In this document: piece after piece, positions 23,396 to 28,984 of the stretch
Layout: every line of letters starts with the position of its first letter
Numbering within the stretch: the first letter of the stretch is position 1
Origin: Aeriscardovia sp040773385
GTDB taxonomy: Bacteria; Actinomycetota; Actinomycetes; Actinomycetales; Bifidobacteriaceae
NCBI GenBank assembly: GCA_040773385.1
Contig: JAXGWH010000014.1
Location: forward strand, 1-28,984
Direction: 5' to 3'
DNA: 28,984 nt
Program-made: the position numbers and the translations under genes
Notes under the pieces: model-generated
What the model saw: the letters and a program-made list of their open reading frames with translations, nothing else
Database searches by the model: none
Told to the model about the DNA's origin: nothing

Positions 23396-24468
23396 TGACA
23401 AAAGGCCGTCATCATCATTCCCGCGCCTGGGCGCCCCTGCCGCAGCCGCTGCCGGACTGGACGGTCGACGACCACACGCATATCGTCTCCGTCGTCTCCT
23501 ATGCGGGCGAGCAGGCGCGTGAGGCCGCCGAGCGCCGTATGCCGGTTGTGCCCGTCTATGGCACGGACGAGCTGCTGAGGTTCGCCGATTACGCCGGCAT
23601 CCGGCAGATCGTCGACGTGGGCTGCACCTATCCCGAACTGCGGCCCGCCGTCGATCTCGCGCTCGCCCACCCGGGACGCGTGTTCGCGGGCCTCGCCATC
23701 CATCCGCAGGAGGCCGTGCTGCACGGACACCATGGCGCCCCCGGCCCTGACGGGCTGGACGTGGTCTACAAGCCGTGGCACGACATCGCCTTTGACGAGG
23801 CGCTGGACACGGTGGCCCGCCTCACCAAGGCCAACCCCGGCGTCGTCGTGACGATCGGCGAGACCGGTCTCGACTACTTCCGCACCGGCGAGCCGGCACG
23901 CGGACTGCAACGGCAGGCATTCCGTGACCACATCGACCTGGCGAAACAACTGGGCCTGCCCGTGCAGATCCACGACCGGGACGCCGACAAGGACGTGGTG
24001 AGGATTCTCCTGGAGGACGGGGCCCCTGAGGCCGGGGCGGTGTTCCACTCGTTCGCCGCCGATGCCGATACGGCCGTGCTCGCCCGTGAGCACGGCTGGT
24101 ACCTCAGCTTCTCGGGGACCGTCACTTTTCCCTCGAACGAACGGCTGCGGCAGGCGCTGCGCGTCATCGACCTCGACCACGTGCTCGTGGAGACCGACGC
24201 CCCCTATCTCACGCCTGCCCCGTGGCGGGGGAGGACGAACGCGCCGCAGATGGTGCCGTACACGCTGCGTGTGATGGCGCAGGTGCTCGGCATGCCGGTC
24301 GGAGCGCTCGCGCGGCGCACCCGTGCGAACGCGCACCGGCTTTACCGTCTTCCCGACCCGCCGTCATCCGGATCTGTCCCGTTCGAACTGTCGTCATCCG
24401 GATCGATGTCCTCCGATCCGCCGGGGCCACACCGGCAGGACGTCCCGTCGGTACTGACCCCACGGTGA
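23395..24468 (+). CDS. tatD: TatD-family metal-dependent hydrolase (DNase)
   Basis: 357 residues; its ATG shares a base with the metG stop (TGATG), with an AGGAGG-like site in metG, so it is translationally coupled. TatD proteins are TIM-barrel, two-metal hydrolases with 3'-5' DNase activity. Seen: HTH at 27-29 as metal ligands, LAIHPQEA, the IGETGLDYF segment with the bridging Glu, QIHDRDADKDV in the usual IHxRxA position, VFHSFAAD, and ETDAPYLTP with the final Asp. The last 45 residues are a Ser/Pro tail outside the family domain. In many actinobacteria ksgA and ispE follow tatD; here the next gene is kup. Confidence 0.93.
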   Translation: MTKGRHHHSRAWAPLPQPLPDWTVDDHTHIVSVVSYAGEQAREAAERRMPVVPVYGTDELLRFADYAGIRQIVDVGCTYPELRPAVDLALAHPGRVFAGLAIHPQEAVLHGHHGAPGPDGLDVVYKPWHDIAFDEALDTVARLTKANPGVVVTIGETGLDYFRTGEPARGLQRQAFRDHIDLAKQLGLPVQIHDRDADKDVVRILLEDGAPEAGAVFHSFAADADTAVLAREHGWYLSFSGTVTFPSNERLRQALRVIDLDHVLVETDAPYLTPAPWRGRTNAPQMVPYTLRVMAQVLGMPVGALARRTRANAHRLYRLPDPPSSGSVPFELSSSGSMSSDPPGPHRQDVPSVLTPR

Positions 24469-24535
24469 AAACGGCACCCGATTGTGAAGGTTTGGCCAAT
24501 ACCCGTTTAGACTTATGTCTTTGCGTCTGACTGAT

Positions 24536-24653
24536 AAGGCCGGAAGGCCTGTGGACCGCCGCTCACCGGGAGAAAGGGCGAACGGCAGGCACGATGATCC
24601 GTGGGAGGACCGCGGATCGTCGGAATGCTTTCGAAACGGTGGCATGCCACCGT
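24536..24653 (+). promoter_or_regulatory. Structured leader of kup
   Basis: Three hairpins precede the kup ribosome-binding site: AGGCC-GGAA-GGCCT with a GNRA loop (about 24538-24551), a 9-bp stem GATGATCCG/CGGATCGTC (about 24593-24622, one G-U), and the 18-bp perfect palindrome ACGGTGGCATGCCACCGT (24636-24653), which ends three bases before GGAGG. Potassium genes are often riboswitch-controlled (ydaO c-di-AMP type), but that consensus is not recognisable here. There is no T-tract, so a translational effect or a protein operator is likelier than termination. Confidence 0.4.
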
Positions 24654-24668
24654 CATGGAGGTTGATTG

Positions 24669-27512
24669 ATGATCACGCATAAACAGTCCCCTCGCCCGAC
24701 CAGGAAGGCCACGACGGACACCCCTGCGCAGAACGGGGACGCCGCCACGGTTTCCGCATCGGCGTCGGCGCAGGACGCGTCGAAGAGGGCCGCGTCTGTT
24801 TCGCAGGAGGCGTCCCACGAGGACCAGGCCGCCCAGGCCCCGGCATCTTCCGCAACTTCTGCCCCTGCCGCTGTCTCCGTTGCCGCCGCGCAGTCCGCGC
24901 CCGGCACCCAGTCCCGGTCTGACACGACCGACCAGGCCCAGCGCCGCGCAGTGGAGGAGGCCGCCACCGTGCGGCTCGACCGCGTGGACCTCAACCGTAT
25001 CGAGGACACCGGCTCCATCGCGCTCAAAGGCATCACCGCCACGGCGCCGAAGGTCACCACCAGCGCCATCACCAAGGAGGAGCGCGAGGCCCGCCGCAAG
25101 GCCCGTGAGGCCGCCAAGGCCAAGAAGCAGGAGCCGGAGAAGCAGGCGCATACCGCCATCGGCCGCTGGTGGCACAAGCTGCAGAACAGCCCCGACCGTA
25201 TCAAATTCGCCATGTGCATCGTCGCCATGGGCGTCGTCTACGGCGATATCGGCACGTCCCCCCTCTACACGGTCCAGAGTTTTATCCAGGGCCACGGCGG
25301 CGCGCTGAGCAAAGTGAGCGAGGAGAGCGTGCTCGGCCTGCTCTCCCTGCTGTTCTGGTCGATCACCCTCGTGACCACCGTCGACTACGTGCTCATCGCC
25401 ATGCGCGTGGACAACAAGGGCGAGGGCGGCATCTTCGCCCTCTACTCCCTCGTGCGCCGCTATGCGCACTGGCTGTGGATCCCCGGCATGGTCGGCGGCG
25501 CGGCCTTCCTGGCCGACTCCGTGCTCACCCCGGCCGTGTCCATCTCCTCGGCCGTCGAAGGTCTCAACACCCTGCCCGTGTTCAAGAGCTTCTTCAGCCA
25601 GAACGCGTCCGCCACCATGGTGATCACCGCCATCATCATGATCGTGCTCTTCCTCGTGCAGTCGCGCGGCACCGAGTCGATCGGCAAGGTGTTCGGCAGC
25701 ATCGTCTCCGTGTGGTTCGCCTTCATCGCCATCATGGGCATCATCAACCTCGACGGCGAATGGCAGGTGTTCCGCGCCCTCGACCCGGTGCTCGGCATCA
25801 AGTTCCTCTTCAGCCCGGGCAACAAGTCGGGCATCTTCATCATGGGCACCGTCTTCCTCTCCACCACCGGCGCGGAGGCCCTCTACTCCGACATGGGCCA
25901 CGTGGGCCGCGGCTCGATCTACGCCACCTGGCCGTTCATCAACCTCGCCCTCGTGTTCTGCTACTTCGGCCAGGGCGCGTGGATGCTCAAGAACAAGGGC
26001 CTGCCGCAGTACAAGACCGGCCTGATCAACCCGTTCTTCGAGATGATGCCCAACGACACATGGAAGACCATCGCCGTCATCCTCTCCGTCACCGCCGGCA
26101 TCATCGCCTCCCAGGCGCTCATCACCGGCGCGTTCACCATAGTCTCCGAGGCCACGAGTCTCAACTTGATGCCGCATCTGCAGGTGCGCTACCCGGCCTC
26201 CACCCGCGGCCAGATCTACATCCCGGCCGTCAACACCGTGCTGTGCGTCTCCACGCTCATCGTGCTGTTCACGTTCCGCACGTCGGACCGCATGACCAAC
26301 GCCTATGGACTGGCCCTGACGATCACGATGAACATGACCGTCATCCTCCTGTTCAACTACATCTGGTACGCCTGGCGCCAGCGGTTCTGGGCCATTGTGT
26401 ACCTCGTGGTGTTCCTCTCCATCCAGATCCTGTTCTTCGTCGCCTCGCTCAACAAGTTCATGACCGGCGGCTGGTTCACCATGATCCTCACGCTCCTGAT
26501 CCTGACGGTCATGTACGCGTGGGACAAGGGAACCGCCGTCGAGCGCTCGCAGCGCCGGCACCTCTCGCCGGACGAGTTCCTACCCGCCCTCGACATGCTC
26601 CACCGCGACGCGACGACCCCGTACTTCGCCGACAACCTCGTCTACCTGACGTCCGACTCGGAGATGCGCCGCCTCGACACGGACATCTTCTACTCGATTT
26701 TCTCCAACAACCCCAAGCGCGCGCGAGCCTGGTGGGTGGTTTCCGTCGAGACGACGGACGATCCGTTTACCCGCGAGTATTCGGTGGAAAACTTCGGCAC
26801 GTCCTACCTGTTCCGCGTGCGCGTGCGGCTGGGCTTCAAGATTCGCCAGTCGGTCGCCATTTATCTGCACCAGATCATGCACGATCTTGTCGATTCCGGC
26901 GAGCTGCCGGAGCAGACGACGATCTATCCCAAGCTTGACGACGACCAGCAGATCGGACACATCACCTATGTGATGATCCACAAGGATCTCATGCCCGAAT
27001 CGAAGATCGACCAGTCTGGAGCTACCGCGCTGCGCATCAAGTATGCGATCCGACGCGTGTGCGGCAACCCGGCCAAGTGGTTTGGCCTTGCCGCCTACAA
27101 CCCGATCACCGAGACGCAGCCGATGTTTGTGGCTACCGAACCGGTTGCCCCGCTCAAGCGCATTGCCTTGCGCAAGGTGAAGCGCCCCGTCACCCTCGAG
27201 GCCGTTCTACAGCGCCAGCAGGAGAAGGCCGAGAAGGAGGCCGCCAAGGAGGCGGAGAAACAGGCGCGCAAGGCCGAGCGCGAGAAGGAGCGCGAGGAGC
27301 GCCGCGCCGAGCGTGCCGCCGCCCGCACGCAGGAGAAGGTCCAGGACGCCGAGCGCACCGCCCGCCAGAAGGCACAGGCGGCGCAGACCGCCGCCGAGCA
27401 GGGCCGGGTGCGTGCCGCCGCACAAGGTCGGGTGCGTGCCGCCGGACAGAACGCGCAGAACGCGCGTGACACGCATGCGGGTCATGCTGACGCGCACGCG
27501 GATAAAGACTGA
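24669..27512 (+). CDS. kup: KUP-family potassium uptake protein with long N- and C-terminal extensions
   Basis: 947 residues from ATG 24669 (GGAGG 8 nt upstream; a TTG one codon earlier is less likely). Kup imports K+ with protons. Seen: the signature GVVYGDIGTSPLYTVQSF from 188, then about 12 membrane segments with VDNKGEGG, LTPAVSISSAVEG, STTGAEALYSDMGH and NPFFEMMP, and a cytosolic C-terminal domain. Usual length is 600-700. Here about 170 low-complexity residues rich in Ala, Ser, Gln, Thr and Lys precede the first segment. About 100 residues of Lys/Glu/Arg/Ala helix, probably coiled coil, follow the domain and end with two QGRVRAA repeats. Codon bias is continuous, so the extensions are probably real. 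Confidence 0.94.
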   Translation: MITHKQSPRPTRKATTDTPAQNGDAATVSASASAQDASKRAASVSQEASHEDQAAQAPASSATSAPAAVSVAAAQSAPGTQSRSDTTDQAQRRAVEEAATVRLDRVDLNRIEDTGSIALKGITATAPKVTTSAITKEEREARRKAREAAKAKKQEPEKQAHTAIGRWWHKLQNSPDRIKFAMCIVAMGVVYGDIGTSPLYTVQSFIQGHGGALSKVSEESVLGLLSLLFWSITLVTTVDYVLIAMRVDNKGEGGIFALYSLVRRYAHWLWIPGMVGGAAFLADSVLTPAVSISSAVEGLNTLPVFKSFFSQNASATMVITAIIMIVLFLVQSRGTESIGKVFGSIVSVWFAFIAIMGIINLDGEWQVFRALDPVLGIKFLFSPGNKSGIFIMGTVFLSTTGAEALYSDMGHVGRGSIYATWPFINLALVFCYFGQGAWMLKNKGLPQYKTGLINPFFEMMPNDTWKTIAVILSVTAGIIASQALITGAFTIVSEATSLNLMPHLQVRYPASTRGQIYIPAVNTVLCVSTLIVLFTFRTSDRMTNAYGLALTITMNMTVILLFNYIWYAWRQRFWAIVYLVVFLSIQILFFVASLNKFMTGGWFTMILTLLILTVMYAWDKGTAVERSQRRHLSPDEFLPALDMLHRDATTPYFADNLVYLTSDSEMRRLDTDIFYSIFSNNPKRARAWWVVSVETTDDPFTREYSVENFGTSYLFRVRVRLGFKIRQSVAIYLHQIMHDLVDSGELPEQTTIYPKLDDDQQIGHITYVMIHKDLMPESKIDQSGATALRIKYAIRRVCGNPAKWFGLAAYNPITETQPMFVATEPVAPLKRIALRKVKRPVTLEAVLQRQQEKAEKEAAKEAEKQARKAEREKEREERRAERAAARTQEKVQDAERTARQKAQAAQTAAEQGRVRAAAQGRVRAAGQNAQNARDTHAGHADAHADKD

Positions 27513-27523
27513 CCGCGCCGCCG

Positions 27524-27540
27524 ACCCGCTCCGTGCGGGT
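27524..27540 (+). terminator. Possible kup terminator hairpin
   Basis: ACCCGC-TCCGT-GCGGGT, a 6-bp perfect stem 12 bp after the kup stop. There is no T-tract, so termination would be weak or factor-dependent. Confidence 0.35.
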
Positions 27541-27710
27541 TCGCCGGTAAGGAAAAGTGCGGAAACAGCCCACGAACACATGCCGTCGTCCAATAAAATG
27601 GGCGGCGGCATTCTTTATATCCGGTTTCCGGACGATCGGGGCGCTGGCACCCTGCGGACGTATGGCACAGAGGCGATACGCGCGCGGGATGGGGCACCCC
27701 GTCCGGCCCG

Positions 27711-27741
27711 CCTGTCATGGCGCCGACCGCGCCATGACAGG
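27711..27741. promoter_or_regulatory. 13-bp perfect inverted repeat before gnd
   Basis: CCTGTCATGGCGC (27711-27723) and GCGCCATGACAGG (27729-27741) enclose a 5-nt loop, ending 28 bp before the gnd ATG. There is no T-run. It could be an operator or a leader hairpin. The half-site CATGGCGC also occurs in the nrdJ leader palindrome. Between it and the start codon AAGGACATC is repeated twice, giving two possible ribosome-binding sites. Confidence 0.5.
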
Positions 27742-27769
27742 ATGATACTGAAAGGACATCAAGGACATC

Positions 27770-28984
27770 ATGTCTGATTCCAAAGCCAATATCGGCGTCA
27801 TCGGCCTGGCAGCCATGGGCGCGAGCCTCGCGCGCAACCTCGCACGCCACGGCAACACCGTCGCCGTCTACAACCGTTCCGGCTGGCGCACCGACGCGCT
27901 CATGAAGGACCACGGCGATGAGGGTGATTTCATCCCCTCCAAGACGCTCGAGGAGTTCGTCGCCTCGCTCGCCAAGCCGCGCACCGCCATCATCATGATC
28001 AAGGCGGGGGAGCCCACCGAGAAGATGATCCACGCGCTCGCCGACCTCATGGAACCCGGCGACATCATCATCGACGGCGGCAACACGTTCTTCAAGGACA
28101 CCATGCGCCGCGAGAAGGAGATGGCCGCCCGAGGTCTCAACTTCGTGGGCATGGGTGTCTCCGGCGGCGAGCAGGGCGCCCTGCTCGGCCCGTCGATCAT
28201 GCCCGGCGGCCCTGAGAAGTCGTGGAAGACGCTCGGGCCGATCCTCGAGTCGATCGCCGCCAAGGCCCCGGACGGCACGCCGTGCGTCACCCACATCGGC
28301 GAGAACGGTGCCGGCCACTTCGTCAAGATGGTCCACAACGGCATCGAGTACGCCGACATGCAGCTCATCGCCGAGAGCTACGACCTGCTGCGCCGCGGCC
28401 TGGGCCTCGAACCGGCCAGGATCGCCGACATCTTCGAGGAGTGGAACAAGGGCGAGCTCAACAGCTACCTCATCGATATCACCTCGCAGCTGCTGCGCCA
28501 CGTGGACGCCAAGACCGGCAAACCGTTCGTCGACATCATCGTCGACGAGGCCGAGATGAAGGGCACCGGCACGTGGACCGTCCAGACCGCGCTCGGCCTG
28601 CCCGTCCCCGTCCCCGCCATCGGCGAGGCTGTGTTCGCCCGCGGCCTGTCGGAGCGCGAGGAGCAGCGCCACGAGGCGCAGGAGAAGCGTCCTGCCGGCC
28701 CTGCCGCCCATATCGATCTCAACGGCGAGTCCGAGGAGGACTTCATCGAGGACGTGCGCAAGGCGCTCTATGCCTCGAAGATCATCGCCTACGCACAGGG
28801 CTTCGACGAGATCTCCGAGGGCGCCCGCCAGTATGACTGGCACATCGACCTCGGCGCCGTCGCGCGCATCTGGAGGGCCGGCTGCATCATCCGCGCCCAG
28901 TTCCTCAACCGCATCTCCGACGCCTACGACTCGGGCACCATGACGAGCTCGCTCATCTTCGACCCGTACTTTGCCACGTCCCTC
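27770..28984 (+). CDS. gnd: 6-phosphogluconate dehydrogenase, 3' end cut by window
   Basis: 405 codons are present of about 480 expected; the frame is open to the last base. The enzyme decarboxylates 6-phosphogluconate to ribulose 5-phosphate, making NADPH. Seen: dinucleotide-binding IGVIGLAAMGASLARN from 8, NRS at 35-37 contacting the NADP phosphate, IDGGNT at 101-106, GMGVSGGEQGALLGPSIMPGG from 127, catalytic Lys186 in HFVKMVHNGIEY with Asn190, and EWNKGELNSYLIDIT. The start is the ATG after the doubled AAGGACATC. It is likely monocistronic here, with an inverted repeat in its leader. No irregularity is seen. Confidence 0.96.
   Translation, partial: MSDSKANIGVIGLAAMGASLARNLARHGNTVAVYNRSGWRTDALMKDHGDEGDFIPSKTLEEFVASLAKPRTAIIMIKAGEPTEKMIHALADLMEPGDIIIDGGNTFFKDTMRREKEMAARGLNFVGMGVSGGEQGALLGPSIMPGGPEKSWKTLGPILESIAAKAPDGTPCVTHIGENGAGHFVKMVHNGIEYADMQLIAESYDLLRRGLGLEPARIADIFEEWNKGELNSYLIDITSQLLRHVDAKTGKPFVDIIVDEAEMKGTGTWTVQTALGLPVPVPAIGEAVFARGLSEREEQRHEAQEKRPAGPAAHIDLNGESEEDFIEDVRKALYASKIIAYAQGFDEISEGARQYDWHIDLGAVARIWRAGCIIRAQFLNRISDAYDSGTMTSSLIFDPYFATSL

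Noticed and set aside
21356..23401. Long open frame antisense to metG (also antisense frames over purA and kup)
   Set aside because: GC-rich codon bias opens long antisense frames. Their translations are Val/Gly/His/Asp-rich without motifs, and the sense genes are certain.
24469..24668. ydaO-type c-di-AMP riboswitch upstream of kup
   Set aside because: Hairpins are present but the conserved ydaO sequence blocks are not recognisable.

Overview
The window reads as chromosome from a high-GC actinobacterium, most likely Bifidobacteriaceae. The purA-crcB-crcB order, DnaB beginning MALDDGRYF, a Kup transporter with long tails, gnd, strong GC3 codon bias and an LAXTG-type surface protein all point that way. 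The species cannot be fixed by eye. There are 21 genes (one split by a frameshift, two cut by the window ends). I see no tRNA, rRNA, CRISPR array, insertion sequence or prophage.

Layout. 1-1382: 3' part of an Amt-family gene overlapping a P-II gene. 1618-3181: AT-rich promoter/operator and a frameshifted LAXTG surface protein, closed by a strong hairpin. 3342-4169 (-): uppP. 4412-6104: DnaA-box cluster and dnaB. 6673-9322: purA, a fluoride riboswitch and two overlapping crcB genes. 9666-10322: NAD(P)-binding oxidoreductase. 10326-18117 (-): nrdJ, three ECF transporter genes, pduO and a sirtuin. 18138-18442: structured nrdJ leader, NrdR boxes and DnaA boxes. 18538-24468: rsmI, two small minus-strand genes, metG and tatD. 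24669-28984: kup and the 5' part of gnd.

The main system is the minus-strand block 10326-18117. It appears to be a self-contained vitamin B12 module. A CbrT-like S component, a fused double ATPase and a CbiQ-like T protein would import a corrinoid. A PduO-type adenosyltransferase would make adenosylcobalamin, and a monomeric class II RNR (RTPR/NrdJ type) would use it to make dNTPs. Two NrdR-like boxes spaced 32 bp and two DnaA boxes sit upstream of nrdJ, recalling the E. coli nrdAB promoter. A roughly 200-nt stem-rich leader follows them. A SIR2/CobB-family gene ends the block.

Other notable points. (i) The Amt protein has replaced both channel histidines and both gate phenylalanines, and its P-II partner has changed several ATP-site residues. 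(ii) The crcB leader carries a fluoride aptamer with an extra hairpin, and its 3' strand can pair for 10 bp with the crcB ribosome-binding site and start. (iii) dnaB, rsmI, metG and the AbiEi-like gene lack Shine-Dalgarno sequences, have -10 hexamers 6-7 nt before ATG (leaderless), and all adjoin clusters of DnaA boxes.
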